A stretch of DNA of 53,078 bases. Source: Gammaproteobacteria bacterium (GTDB lineage Bacteria > Pseudomonadota > Gammaproteobacteria > Chromatiales > Chromatiaceae). The notes beneath the pieces were generated by a model. The model did not search any database, was not told where the DNA came from, and saw only the letters and a list, made by a program, of their open reading frames with translations. Made by a program: the position numbers and the translations under genes. The DNA lies in NCBI GenBank assembly GCA_025458675.1, contig JALORY010000002.1:1-53078 (forward strand). Direction: 5' to 3'. This document shows, one piece after another, positions 23,865-33,557 of the stretch (position 1 is its first letter; each line of letters opens with the position of its first letter).

Positions 23865-24339
23865 GCCATTGCCGCGCCCGACGTGGCGGGACCCGGTGCA
23901 CGTGCTGGCCTTCGGTTTCGGGGCCGGCGCGGTGCCGAAGGCCCCGGGTACGGCCGGCACGCTCGTCGCGATGCCGCTGTGGCTGCTGGCGAGCGGGCTC
24001 CCGCTGTGGGCCTACGTCGGGCTCACCGCCGCTGCGTTCGCCGCCGGCGTCTGGCTCTGTGGGCGCGCCGCCGCGGAACTCGGGGTGCACGATCACCCGG
24101 GCATCGTCTGGGACGAGATCGTCGGCTTTCTCGTCACCATGACGGCGGCGCCCGCCGGACCGATCTGGGTGGTGACGGGGTTCGTGCTCTTCCGGGGATT
24201 CGATATCCTGAAGCCCTGGCCGATAAACCGCCTCGACGCCCGGGTGCGCGGCGGACTCGGGATCATGGTGGACGACCTGGTGGCAGGGCTCTATGCGTTC
24301 GTCACACTGCAGGCAGCCGCCCTCTGGGCGGGGCACTGA
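23857..24339 (+). CDS. pgpA: Phosphatidylglycerophosphatase A
   Basis: Predicted 160 residues. Conserved PgpA phrases: GFGAGAVPKAPGTAGTL near residue 22, DHPGIVWDEIVGFLV near 75-89 (acidic catalytic residues), FRGFDILKPWPI near 112, and GGLGIMVDDLVAGLYA near 133. There are three or four hydrophobic helices. It removes the phosphate from phosphatidylglycerol phosphate in the inner membrane. It follows thiL with an eight-base overlap, as in E. coli. Confidence 0.96.
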   Translation: MAEPLPRPTWRDPVHVLAFGFGAGAVPKAPGTAGTLVAMPLWLLASGLPLWAYVGLTAAAFAAGVWLCGRAAAELGVHDHPGIVWDEIVGFLVTMTAAPAGPIWVVTGFVLFRGFDILKPWPINRLDARVRGGLGIMVDDLVAGLYAFVTLQAAALWAGH

Positions 24340-24352
24340 GAGGCGCGGGGGG

Positions 24353-24994
24353 ATGAGGCGCCTGCTGACGGCGCTCTGCCTCCTCGCGGTCGCGGGCGTG
24401 GCCACCGCGCAGGGCCCGCAGGTCAAGGTCGTCGCCCTCTTCCCGGACCGCGCGATGCTCGAGATCGACGGCAAACAGCGGCTCCTGCGCGCCGGCCAGA
24501 CCAGCCCGGAGGGGGTGAAGCTGATCGCCGCCGACACCCACGAGGCGGTCGTCGACGTGGACGGCCGGCGCGAGACGCTCGGCTTCGGCTCGTCGGTCGG
24601 CGGCACCTTCGCGGCGCGCGAGACGACCGAAGTCACCATCTACCGGGACCTGCGCGGCAGCTACACCGCGGTGGGCAGCATCAACGGGCGTCCGGTCAAC
24701 TTCCTCGTGGACACCGGCGCGAGTGCCATCGCCATGAGCGCCGCGGAGGCGCGCCGGCTCGGCATCGCGTTCCGTATCGACGGCGACCCGGTCGGCGTGA
24801 GCACGGCCTCGGGCGTCGCCCGCGGCCACCGCGTGACCCTCGATCGGGTCAGCGTGGGCGACCTCACGCTGCGGGGCGTGGACGCGCTGATCATCGCGGG
24901 CGACCGCCCGGAGCAGGTCCTGCTGGGCATGACCTTCCTGAACCGCGTCGACATGCGGCAGGACGGCACGACGATGGTCCTGCGCGCTAAGTGA
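24353..24994 (+). CDS. Retropepsin-like aspartic protease family protein, exported
   Basis: Predicted 213 residues from ATG 24353. Signal peptide 1-19 (LLTALCLLAVAGVATAQ). Residues about 22-80 form a small beta domain (VVALFPDRAMLEIDGKQRLLRAGQTSPEGVKL). The rest is a clan AA aspartic protease fold with the single active-site motif D120TG122 (NFLVDTGASAIAMS) and the second-strand motif LLGMTFL. This is the TIGR02281-type architecture: single-domain, would be active as a dimer. The periplasmic substrate is unknown. Its stop codon overlaps the convergent pap stop by eight bases. Confidence 0.88.
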   Translation: MRRLLTALCLLAVAGVATAQGPQVKVVALFPDRAMLEIDGKQRLLRAGQTSPEGVKLIAADTHEAVVDVDGRRETLGFGSSVGGTFAARETTEVTIYRDLRGSYTAVGSINGRPVNFLVDTGASAIAMSAAEARRLGIAFRIDGDPVGVSTASGVARGHRVTLDRVSVGDLTLRGVDALIIAGDRPEQVLLGMTFLNRVDMRQDGTTMVLRAK

Positions 24995-26555
24995 CCTCGC
25001 GCTTCGCCGCCGGGCGGGTGACCCGCCGCCGGTGGCAGGCGGTCCCGAGCGCCACGTGCCCTGCCTTCTCGGCAAGCGCCTCGTCGAGCCGGCGCACCAC
25101 GGTCTTCAGCACCTCGAGGCGCGCGTAGCGCTTGTCGTTGCCCGGCACCAGGTGCCAAGGCGCGTACTCGGTGCTGGTGCGGATCGCCATTTCGTTCACC
25201 GCGAGCTTGTAATCGTCCCACCGGTCGCGGTTGCGCCAGTCCTCCTCGGTGATCTTGTGCTGCTTGTACGGGGTGTCCTCGCGCGCCTTGAAGCGCGCGA
25301 GCTGCTCGTCCGGACTGATCTGCAGCCAGAACTTGAGCACGATCACCCCGTTCTCGTGGAGCTGCTCCTCGAAACCGTTGATCTCGTTGTAGGCGCGCTG
25401 CCACTCGGCCGGGCTCGCGAAACCCTCGACCCGCTCGACCAGGACGCGCCCGTACCAGGACCGGTCGTAGACGGTGATGTAGCCGTGGCGCGGCACGTGG
25501 CGCCAGAAGCGCCAGAGATAGTGGTGGGCGCGTTCCTCGTCCGTCGGCGCGGCGACGGTGATGGTGCGGTAGAGACGGGCGTCGATGGCGCTCGTGATAC
25601 GCCGGATAGCGCCGCCCTTGCCGGCGGCGTCGACGCCCTCGAAGACCATCATCGTGGAGCGGCCTGCCTTGTAGGCGGCCCAGGCCCGTTCGTTGAGGGC
25701 GTCGCGCAGCTGCCGGTACTGGCGCTCGTACTCCTCGGTCTCGATCCGCCGGTCGAGGTCGAGGCGGTCGATCAGCGTCACCTGCGCCTCCGGCGTCGTC
25801 GGCAGGCTCGGCGCGGTCGAGATTGGCGCGGACGGCCCCGGCTCGGGGTGCTCCAGGCGCGACTCGATGGCGCGCAGCAGGGTCTGGCCGACCGCGAGGT
25901 CGCGGTAACGGCGGTCGCTCGACTCGATCACGTACCAGGGCGAGATGCCGGTGTCGGTGTGACGCAGGATGCGCTCGGCGATCTGCTCGAAGCTCGAGTA
26001 CTGCTCGGAGAACTTCGCCTTGTTCGGCAGCATCTTCCAGCGGCTGCGGTCGTCGCGGGCTAGCTCCTTGAGCCGCTTTTTCTGTTCCGCCTCAGGGAGA
26101 TGGAACCAGAACTTGACGACGAGCGCACCGTCCTCGATCAGCATTCGCTCGAACTGGCGGATGCGCGCGAGCTCCTCGTCGATCTCCGCGTCGGAGCAGC
26201 GGCCGTGGAAGCGGTGCTCGATGGGCTCGAGGTACCAGCCGCCGAACAGGACCGCGATCTCGCCGCGGCCGGGGAGGGCGCGCCAGAACCGCCAGTAGCG
26301 GGGGCGGGCAGTCTCCTCGTCCGAGTGGTCCCAGAACGCGTGCACCTGCAGGCCGCGGGTGTCCAGCCACTCGTTGAGGCGGTTGACCACTTCGCCCTTG
26401 CCGGCTCCCTCGATCCCGGCGATCAGGATGACCACCGACGTCCGGGTGGCCTTGAGCCGGGACTGGGCGTCCAGGAGCGCCGTGCGCAGGGAGGGGACCT
26501 GCTCCTTGAAGAATTCCTTGGAGACCTTGCGGCCCAGTTTCGCGGCTTCGAACAT
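24987..26555 (-). CDS. pap: Polyphosphate:AMP phosphotransferase (double PPK2 domain)
   Basis: Predicted 522 residues from ATG 26555 (start MFEAAKLGRKVSKEEF-like, typical for the family). Two PPK2 domains in tandem are visible. The first has a P-loop-like GIEGAGKGE at about 47-55 and lid WDHSDEETARPRYWRFW. The second has GVDAAGKGGAIRRIT, and FWRHVPRHGYITVYDRSWYGRVLVERV. This is the class II PPK2 layout, in which the second domain is normally the catalytic one and moves phosphate from polyphosphate to AMP, making ADP. Both P-loops look intact here. It supports nucleotide recycling from polyphosphate stores. Confidence 0.95.
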   Translation of the reverse strand: MFEAAKLGRKVSKEFFKEQVPSLRTALLDAQSRLKATRTSVVILIAGIEGAGKGEVVNRLNEWLDTRGLQVHAFWDHSDEETARPRYWRFWRALPGRGEIAVLFGGWYLEPIEHRFHGRCSDAEIDEELARIRQFERMLIEDGALVVKFWFHLPEAEQKKRLKELARDDRSRWKMLPNKAKFSEQYSSFEQIAERILRHTDTGISPWYVIESSDRRYRDLAVGQTLLRAIESRLEHPEPGPSAPISTAPSLPTTPEAQVTLIDRLDLDRRIETEEYERQYRQLRDALNERAWAAYKAGRSTMMVFEGVDAAGKGGAIRRITSAIDARLYRTITVAAPTDEERAHHYLWRFWRHVPRHGYITVYDRSWYGRVLVERVEGFASPAEWQRAYNEINGFEEQLHENGVIVLKFWLQISPDEQLARFKAREDTPYKQHKITEEDWRNRDRWDDYKLAVNEMAIRTSTEYAPWHLVPGNDKRYARLEVLKTVVRRLDEALAEKAGHVALGTACHRRRVTRPAAKREVT

Positions 26556-26689
26556 CGGCGGAAGCCCCCGAGGTGAAAGGGGGTGTAGTGTCCGCACAAC
26601 GTTGCACGGTCGCAAGCCCGGCGGGCACGTCGAGGCGACGGACGAAAAAAGCCGCGGCGTGGTCGACACGACCCTGCCGGGCGAACACG

Positions 26690-26705
26690 GCGCCCGTAGG
26701 CGCCG
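26690..26705 (-). terminator. Short hairpin downstream of the Sel1-like gene
   Basis: GGCGCC-TACG-GGCGCC on the minus strand, 13 bases after the stop. No U-tract follows directly; a run of six T with a GCCGCGGC palindrome before it occurs about 40 bases further (26645-26658). Weak terminator at best. Confidence 0.35.
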
Positions 26706-26717
26706 CGCGGAGGACGA

Positions 26718-27023
26718 TCAGGCGGCCCGGGCGAACACCGCGGACGGGCGGGCACCGCCGGCCGCGAGCTGGTCGATCGCGCGGAATACCGCCACCGGGT
26801 CTTCCTTGGGCGCGTAGGCCGCGCGGTTCATCCACTCGGTCGCCTGCACCGCATCCCTCGGCACGCCGAGGCCGAGGTAATAGAGGCACGCGATGCTGCG
26901 CTGTGCCTGCCGGTGTCCCTCCTGCGCGAGGGACAGCCAGAGGGCGTAGGCGTCCGCATACCGGCCCTCGCGCGCCGCGCGCAGGGCCGACCCGTAGATG
27001 ATGTCGTCCGAACTCGAGTGCAT
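26718..27023 (-). CDS. Small Sel1-like repeat protein
   Basis: Predicted 101 residues from ATG 27023 with AGAGGAGGAG just upstream, a strong ribosome binding site. It contains one recognisable Sel1-type repeat pair: AAREGRYADAYALWLSLAQEGHRQAQRSIACLYYLGLGVPRDAVQATEWMNRAA carries the A...Gd..A...W...A..G...AQ..L...Y..G.GV..D...A..W...AA pattern. No signal peptide is seen, so it is cytoplasmic. Sel1 repeats mediate protein contacts; the partner is not evident. The upstream region is unusually AT-rich and holds a hairpin and a possible promoter. Confidence 0.82.
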   Translation of the reverse strand: MHSSSDDIIYGSALRAAREGRYADAYALWLSLAQEGHRQAQRSIACLYYLGLGVPRDAVQATEWMNRAAYAPKEDPVAVFRAIDQLAAGGARPSAVFARAA

Positions 27024-27083
27024 CCGCTCTCCTCCTCTTTAGACGGGGGCCGGGGAGGGTCGCGACCGCGCACGAATCCGCTC

Positions 27084-27113
27084 GCCGGCCAGTTGCCGGC
27101 TTCTCTGGCCGGC
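27084..27113 (-). repeat. Inverted repeat in the Sel1-like gene leader
   Basis: GCCGGCCAG (27084-27092) and CTGGCCGGC (27105-27113) are perfect complements separated by 12 bases. It would form a nine-pair hairpin in the 5' leader of the gene starting at 27023. No downstream T-tract. Confidence 0.5.
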
Positions 27114-27225
27114 TCGCTGCTGCTTGCTTCAGAGCATAGAGCGTGATGCGCAGGGCGTTTGACAATTCGCAATCGAATTTTTCGATGCTGCGCTGCAGTC
27201 TGACAAATAACTAGAACTCTCTTTA

Positions 27226-27255
27226 ATAAAACTTTGAGAAATCTCGTTTTGTCAA
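27226..27255 (-). promoter_or_regulatory. Possible promoter for the Sel1-like gene in an AT-rich pocket
   Basis: On the minus strand, TTGACA (perfect -35, 27250-27255, overlapping the stop of the aminotransferase gene), an 18-base spacer and TTTTAT (four of six) fit sigma-70. A start near 27219 would give a leader of about 195 bases. Confidence 0.45.
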
Positions 27256-28385
27256 CATTTCTTAATAAATCTCGACAACACATCGCAAAAATACTGCAAC
27301 TCGCTTTCCTCATTATAAAAATGAGGTGACACCCGCAGTCCGCCGCCCCGCGCCGCGCAGACGACGCCGTCAGCCGCGAGCTGCGCCACGAGCGCGGCGC
27401 CGTCGGTGCCTGCGATCCGTGCGGTGACGATGCCCGACCAGCGCGCCGGGTCGGACGAACCGAGCAGGTCCATGCCGGGAATTGCCTCCAGGGCGGCGCG
27501 CAGGGTGGCGGCGTGTCCGCGGATCGCCCCGGCGATCGCGTCGGCGCCGATCTCGAGCAGCAGGCCGAGGCTGGCGTCGAGGGCGTGCGCGCCGAGCAGG
27601 TTCGGGCTGCCGGCCTCGAACCGCTGCGCGGACGGTGCCAGGCGCCAGTCCGGGCGTTCGTAGTCCCCAGGGTGGGCCAGACAGTGCCAGCCGAGCTGGC
27701 GCGGCTCCAGGCGCTCGAGGACCGTGTCGCGGCAGTAGAAGACCCCGAGGCCCTCCGGGCCCAGCAGCCACTTGTGGCCGTCCGCGGCCAGGAAGTCGAT
27801 GCGGCAGGCCTCGACGTCGATTGGCAGCGCGCCCACGCCCTGAATCCCGTCCACGCACAGCAGGATCCCGCGCGCCCGGCAGAAGCGACCGAGACGCTCG
27901 AGGTCCAGGGTGAGGCCAGTCACATAGTGAACCCAGCTCACCGCCATCAGCCGGGTCGAGGCGTCGCAGGCGGCGGTCAGCGCGCCCTCGGGGTCGGCTG
28001 CCGCATTGACGTCGACGGGTCGGAACGAGACGCCGCGGTCGCCGAGGGCTTCCCAGACGACCCGGTTGGAGGGGAAGTCGCGGGCAATGCCGACGACCGA
28101 GTCCCCGGATTGCCAGGGCAGCCCGAAAGCGACGATCGACAGGCCCTCGGAGGTGTTCTTGACGAGCGCGATCTCGTCGATGCTGCGCGCGCCGAGAAGC
28201 AGGCGGAGCCGCTCGCGCAGGCGGTGCTCGGTGGCGAGCCAGCGCGCGTAGTGGAGCGCACCCGAGGTCGCGTTCTCGGCGGCGAACCGGGCGACGGCAT
28301 CGGCGCTGCGCCGCGGCCAAGGCGCCACGGCAGCGTGGTTCAGGTAGACCAACCCCGGGGCGAGCCCGAACTCGTCATTGCGCAT
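27252..28385 (-). CDS. Class V aminotransferase / cysteine-desulfurase-like PLP enzyme
   Basis: Predicted 377 residues. The fold type I pattern is clear: LVYLNHAAVAPWP near residue 12, KNTSEGLSIVAFGL near 76, CVDGIQGVGALPIDV near 177-191, and the PLP lysine Lys205 in FLAADGHKWLLGPEG. C-terminal GGGLRVSPHFYNEESEL is the usual small-domain end. It could be a desulfurase, kynureninase-like or isopenicillin epimerase-like enzyme; I see no desulfurase loop cysteine that would settle this. ATG 28385 is the only in-frame start before a stop, has no Shine-Dalgarno sequence and lies in an AT-rich palindrome. The last codons (RFIKKC) are also AT-rich, unlike the body. Confidence 0.86.
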   Translation of the reverse strand: MRNDEFGLAPGLVYLNHAAVAPWPRRSADAVARFAAENATSGALHYARWLATEHRLRERLRLLLGARSIDEIALVKNTSEGLSIVAFGLPWQSGDSVVGIARDFPSNRVVWEALGDRGVSFRPVDVNAAADPEGALTAACDASTRLMAVSWVHYVTGLTLDLERLGRFCRARGILLCVDGIQGVGALPIDVEACRIDFLAADGHKWLLGPEGLGVFYCRDTVLERLEPRQLGWHCLAHPGDYERPDWRLAPSAQRFEAGSPNLLGAHALDASLGLLLEIGADAIAGAIRGHAATLRAALEAIPGMDLLGSSDPARWSGIVTARIAGTDGAALVAQLAADGVVCAARGGGLRVSPHFYNEESELQYFCDVLSRFIKKC

Positions 28386-28398
28386 AATGTATATTATG
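28383..28398 (-). promoter_or_regulatory. AT-rich palindrome overlapping the aminotransferase start codon
   Basis: CATAAT-GTAT-ATTATG is a perfect six-base inverted repeat around four bases, and its left half includes the start codon of the gene beginning at 28385. On the minus strand GTTGACATAATATACATTATG holds TTGACA and a CATAAT -10-like hexamer ending eight bases before the ATG. It may be a promoter for a leaderless message, an operator, or both. Confidence 0.5.
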
Positions 28399-28486
28399 TC
28401 AACTTATGGGTGCGCGGCCGGAAGGCGCATTCGCCGTGCCCCTCGGCCCCAAGTCGTGGTCACCCCGCGCCCGCGACGCCGACGCG

Positions 28487-29026
28487 TCACGGCATGAACG
28501 GGTTCATCGCCCCCATGGGGCCGGCGAACTGATGGACGCTGTTGCGGATCCCCGCGACGCCGCCGAGCATGCTGTGCACGCGCTGGTCGATGACGAGCAT
28601 CCCGTGACCCATCGGCGCCATCTCCCGGTCGATCGTCCCGACGTGGGTGGTGATCGCGTCCATGGCGTCGCCGATGCGCGGCATGTTGGAGCCGATCGAG
28701 GTCATGTGCGCGGCGATGGGCTCCATGTTGGCGATCCGCCAGTCCATCGAGTCCATCTGCTGCGCGATCGCGGCCATGTCGCCGTCGATCCCGCGCAGCT
28801 TGCCGTACATCGAGTCCATGGCCACCACGATCTCCTGGAGGTCGTTGTACAGGACCTGGATGTAGGAGATGTTGAACAGCGCGAGCACGGCCAGGAGGAC
28901 CGAGACGACGATGGTCACCAGGTCGGTGATCCGGAAGTGGCGATAGCGCTCGTCGATGTGCAGCTGGGTCTCCCGCCCCAGGCGGGCGATCACCTCGACC
29001 CACGCGCGCCTCGAGTCCTCGGCCAT
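28487..29026 (-). CDS. Single-pass membrane protein with Met-rich coiled coil
   Basis: Predicted 179 residues. A charged N-terminus (1-33) is followed by one membrane helix (about 34-54: ITDLVTIVVSVLLAVLALFN) and a long helix rich in Met, Asp and Ile with heptad-like spacing (MDSMYGKLRGIDGDMAAIAQQMDSMDWRIANMEPIAAHM). The tail is Gly/Met/Pro-rich (PMGHGM, FAGPMGAMNPFMP). I do not recognise a named family; similar proteins are often mis-annotated by their coil. It is 9 bases downstream of the similar gene at 29036-29617, so the two are one operon, probably hetero-oligomers in the inner membrane with periplasmic coils. A third relative begins at 52717. Confidence 0.82.
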   Translation of the reverse strand: MAEDSRRAWVEVIARLGRETQLHIDERYRHFRITDLVTIVVSVLLAVLALFNISYIQVLYNDLQEIVVAMDSMYGKLRGIDGDMAAIAQQMDSMDWRIANMEPIAAHMTSIGSNMPRIGDAMDAITTHVGTIDREMAPMGHGMLVIDQRVHSMLGGVAGIRNSVHQFAGPMGAMNPFMP

Positions 29027-29035
29027 TTCAGCCTC

Positions 29036-29617
29036 CTAGGGGAACGGGAACATCTTGTTGAGCGAGCGCGCCGGCTGCGAGGCCCGGCCCATGTCGGCCC
29101 CCATGGCGTGGACCTCCTGGTTCATCGCGTCCATGGTCGCCGAGATGTTGCCGACATTGGCCCGCACGCCGGACATGCTGCGGGAGATGCCGTCGACGAG
29201 GCCCCGCATCTGCTCGACGTCGTCCGAGATGAAGGCCATCTGCTCGTCCATCACCGCCGCCTGCTCGCGGATGCCCTCGAGCAGCGCGACCCGCTGCTCC
29301 ATCGAGGCGATGCGGTTCGTGATCTGGCTCATCCGCTGGGAGATCGAGCTGAAGTGCCCGTTCATGCGGACGACCACGGCCGACATCTGGTTCACCTGCG
29401 AGCTCAGGGTCAGCAGCAGGATGAGGATCGAGAAGGCGATGGCGCCGAGGATGATGATGCCGGCGAGGATGCTGTAGTTGAGGCGGTCGCCGAGGCGGTT
29501 CTTGATGTCGATCTGGCTGAGGATGATCCCTTCGAACGAGCTCAGGGCCCGCAGGAACTGCTCCTGCAGGATCTTCTCGTCGCTGCTCGCCTTGGGCGGG
29601 TTGCGCCGCTCGCTCAT
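29036..29617 (-). CDS. Single-pass membrane protein with Met-rich coiled coil
   Basis: Predicted 193 residues. Cytoplasmic segment of about 45 residues (SDEKILQEQFLRALSSFEGIILSQ), one membrane helix (about 48-72: YSILAGIIILGAIAFSILILLLTL), then a coiled coil of about 100 residues with Met at many a/d positions (MSAVVVRMNGHFSSISQRMSQ, VAVMDEQMAFISDDVEQM). The end is short and hydrophobic (NKMFPFP), matching the NPFMP ending of its neighbour. Function unknown. The shared design with 28487-29026 and 52717-53078 suggests a family of membrane-anchored spacer or copper/Met-ligand proteins (inference). An extended -10 lies 37 bases upstream. Confidence 0.82.
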   Translation of the reverse strand: MSERRNPPKASSDEKILQEQFLRALSSFEGIILSQIDIKNRLGDRLNYSILAGIIILGAIAFSILILLLTLSSQVNQMSAVVVRMNGHFSSISQRMSQITNRIASMEQRVALLEGIREQAAVMDEQMAFISDDVEQMRGLVDGISRSMSGVRANVGNISATMDAMNQEVHAMGADMGRASQPARSLNKMFPFP

Positions 29618-29653
29618 CGGCCGGCTTCAGGTGCTTGACAGGGTTCTGGGCGC

Positions 29654-29662
29654 AGCATAGCA
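29654..29662 (-). promoter_or_regulatory. Extended -10 for the coiled-coil gene pair
   Basis: The minus strand reads TGCTATGCT, a TGn extended -10 with TATGCT (four of six). The predicted start is near 29647, 30 bases before ATG 29617. No clear -35. Confidence 0.4.
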
Positions 29663-29694
29663 CCGCCCCTGCCCTGCGCAGCCCCTCCGGTCGG

Positions 29695-30887
29695 CTAACG
29701 CTCCTCGGGCGGCCGGATGCGGCGGAACGAAAAGTAGAGCGCGACGTCGTACCCGATCTTCATGGCTGCGCCGACCACGAGGGGTGCGCCGAGCGACAGC
29801 GACTGCATGAACAGGCCGGCGAACGGCGGGCCCGCCGCCCACCCCGCCAGGCGCACGACGTTGGTCACCCCCGAGGCGAAGGTGCGTTCCTCGGGGCGCA
29901 CCATCGCCATCACGTAGGACTGGCGCGTCGGGACGTCCATCTCGACGAGTCCCTCGCGCAACAGGAACAGGACCGCGGCGGTCCAGAAATCCGGGGCGAT
30001 CGCGACGGTCGCCAGCAGGAGGCTGGAGGGGATGTGGGTGAACACCATCGTGTTCACCAGGCCGATGCGGCGTGCCAGCCAGGCGGCACCGAGGTGCGAG
30101 GCGGCGTTGAGCGCCCGGGCGCCGACGAAGAGCCAGGCGAGCGTCACCTCGTCCGCGCCGAAGCGCGCGTGGAAGAAGTACGCGACCAGAGCCGAGCCCA
30201 GGAATCCGCCAGCGAGCGCATCGACCGCGAACAGCGCCGAGATGCGGGCGACGCGGCGACGGCTCTCCGGCGCCACACGCACGGTCTCGGTACCCGTCCG
30301 CCCCGCCTCGATCCTCGGCGAAAGCCGGGCCGAGAGCACCGCCGTAACGGTCAGCAGCAGGCCACAGAGCAGGAGGACCGCGCGCAGCGACTCGACGTCG
30401 CCCGCGGCGCCGACATCTCGCAGCAGGCTCGGCAGCGCGGCGAGCAGTGCCCCGAGGGCGTGGCCGACATCCTGCAGGACGTTGTACCAGGCGAAGGCGG
30501 CGGTGCGCTCCGTCTCGCCGGTCGTCGCCGGGAGCACGGCCTGCTCGACCGCCAGCGAGGCGCCGCGGTCCCTGCCCTGCCCGTTCAGCATGCCGACGAA
30601 GGCCATCGCCGCGAGCGCGGGCAGCGCGGAGACGACGGCGGCGCCGAGCGCGCCCGCGGCGCCCAGCGTGGCGAGCACCACGAGAGTGCGGCGCCGGCCG
30701 AAGCGGTCGGCGCGGAAGGTCGAGAGCAGCAGGGCGGCCGTCATGCCTGCGAGGCCGGTGCTCACGACCAGCCCGATCTCCGCCGGCCCGAGGCCGAGCC
30801 GGGCCAGGTACAGCCCGAGCAGCACCCCGACCGTCCCCGTCGCCACCGCGCGGAGGAAGGCGGCGGCGTAGATCAGTCGGCGGTCCG

Positions 30888-30891
<4 letters not shown>
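29695..30891 (-). CDS. Major facilitator superfamily transporter
   Basis: Predicted 398 residues from TTG 30891, which overlaps the cysS stop as TTGA. Twelve hydrophobic helices with the MFS loop 2-3 signature as [17 protein letters not shown] (near residue 60) and typical Gly-rich helices ([25 protein letters not shown] at the N-terminus). The C-half repeats a weaker motif ([10 protein letters not shown]). The substrate is not predictable; members of this subfamily are drug/metabolite exporters. Alternative internal GTG starts would cut helix 1, so TTG is preferred. Coupling to cysS may be positional only. Confidence 0.85.
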
Positions 30892-32273
<1,382 letters not shown>

Positions 32274-32365
32274 GGCCGTGGTCCGTGGCGCCGGCGGCGC
32301 CGGCAGCGTGCGAAGGCCGCGATGGTAAACGAGCAGGGGCCGCGCGGCCACGCGACGCGCCCCGT

Positions 32366-32394
32366 TTGGCGGCGCGGAGGTGCGCCGCTATGAT
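32366..32394 (+). promoter_or_regulatory. Sigma-70-like promoter for ppiA
   Basis: TTGGCG (32366-32371, four of six), a 17-base spacer and TATGAT (32389-32394, five of six) lie 33 bases before ATG 32427. This is one of the best promoter matches in the window. Confidence 0.6.
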
Positions 32395-32426
32395 GGCGCG
32401 CCACCCCCACCCGAGGATCCCAGACG

Positions 32427-32993
32427 ATGCCCCGTTTCCTTCGCGCCCTGTTCCCCGCCCTGCTGCTGTTCGCGCTCGCCGCCCCGGCATCCGCCGAAGC
32501 GGTCCGTGTCCTGATGGAGACCAGCAAGGGGCCGATCACGCTGGAGCTCTACCCGGACAAGGCGCCGCAGACGGTCGAGAACTTCCTGCGCTACGTGGAC
32601 GACGGCTTCTACGATGGCACCGTCTTTCACCGCGTCATCCCGAAATTCATGATCCAGGGCGGCGGCTTCACGCCGGCGATGGAGCAGAAGAAGACCCGCG
32701 AGCCCGTCAAGAACGAGGCGAAGAACGGCCTCAAGAATCAGCGGTGGACGATCGCCATGGCGCGCACCTCGGACCCGCACTCCGCGACCGCGCAGTTCTT
32801 CATCAACCACAAGGACAACGACTTCCTCGACTACCCCGGCCAGGACGGCTGGGGCTACACGGTGTTCGGCAAGGTGATCGCCGGCACGGAGACGGTGGAT
32901 GCGATCGCGGCGGTGCCGACCGGCAACCGCGGCGGCCACCAGAACGTGCCGACCGATCCCGTCGTCATCACCTCCGCGAAGCGCGTGAAGTGA
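32427..32993 (+). CDS. ppiA: Periplasmic cyclophilin-type peptidyl-prolyl isomerase
   Basis: Predicted 188 residues. The signal peptide is 1-23 ([21 protein letters not shown]). The cyclophilin core follows: [18 protein letters not shown] (about 69-86), [34 protein letters not shown] and the closing [13 protein letters not shown]. It catalyses cis-trans isomerisation of proline bonds in the periplasm. It is followed 36 bases later by the cytoplasmic paralogue ppiB, with which it shares most of the core; the pair is a tandem duplication. Confidence 0.95.
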   Translation: MPRFLRALFPALLLFALAAPASAEAVRVLMETSKGPITLELYPDKAPQTVENFLRYVDDGFYDGTVFHRVIPKFMIQGGGFTPAMEQKKTREPVKNEAKNGLKNQRWTIAMARTSDPHSATAQFFINHKDNDFLDYPGQDGWGYTVFGKVIAGTETVDAIAAVPTGNRGGHQNVPTDPVVITSAKRVK

Positions 32994-33029
32994 CCCGGCG
33001 CACCTGACTCCGACACCCGAGGACACCCC

Positions 33030-33518
33030 ATGATCACGCTCAAGACCAGCCACGGCGACATCGTCATCGCGCTCGACGAGGAGAAGGCGCCGAAGACCTG
33101 CGAGAACTTCAGACAGTACGTCCGCGACGGCCACTACGACGGCACGATCTTCCACCGCGTCATCGACGGCTTCATGATCCAGGGGGGCGGCTTCAACGAG
33201 CACATGATGCAGAAGCACACGCGCGACCCGATCGAGAACGAGGCGAAGAACGGGCTCTCGAACCGCGCCGGCACGATCGCGATGGCGCGCACGATGAAGC
33301 CCCACTCGGCGACCGCGCAGTTCTTCATCAACGTCAGCGACAACGCCTTCCTCGACTACCCCGGCCAGGACGGCTGGGGCTACTGCGTGTTCGGCCGCGT
33401 GGTCGAGGGCATGGACGTCGTCAACCGCATCAAGGGCGTGAAGACGCACACGCACCAGGGGCACCAGGACGTGCCGGTGGAGGCCGTGGTGATCGAGCAG
33501 GCGACGGCGAACGACTGA
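33030..33518 (+). CDS. ppiB: Cytoplasmic cyclophilin-type peptidyl-prolyl isomerase
   Basis: Predicted 162 residues, no signal peptide ([21 protein letters not shown]). Core motifs [46 protein letters not shown] and [18 protein letters not shown] lies six bases before the ATG. It assists cytosolic protein folding. It lies between ppiA and lpxH; ppiB-lpxH adjacency is common in gammaproteobacteria. Confidence 0.96.
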   Translation: MITLKTSHGDIVIALDEEKAPKTCENFRQYVRDGHYDGTIFHRVIDGFMIQGGGFNEHMMQKHTRDPIENEAKNGLSNRAGTIAMARTMKPHSATAQFFINVSDNAFLDYPGQDGWGYCVFGRVVEGMDVVNRIKGVKTHTHQGHQDVPVEAVVIEQATAND

Positions 33519-33557
33519 GCGCCGGCCGGCCCCGCGGCCTGCGACGACGAGGCGATC

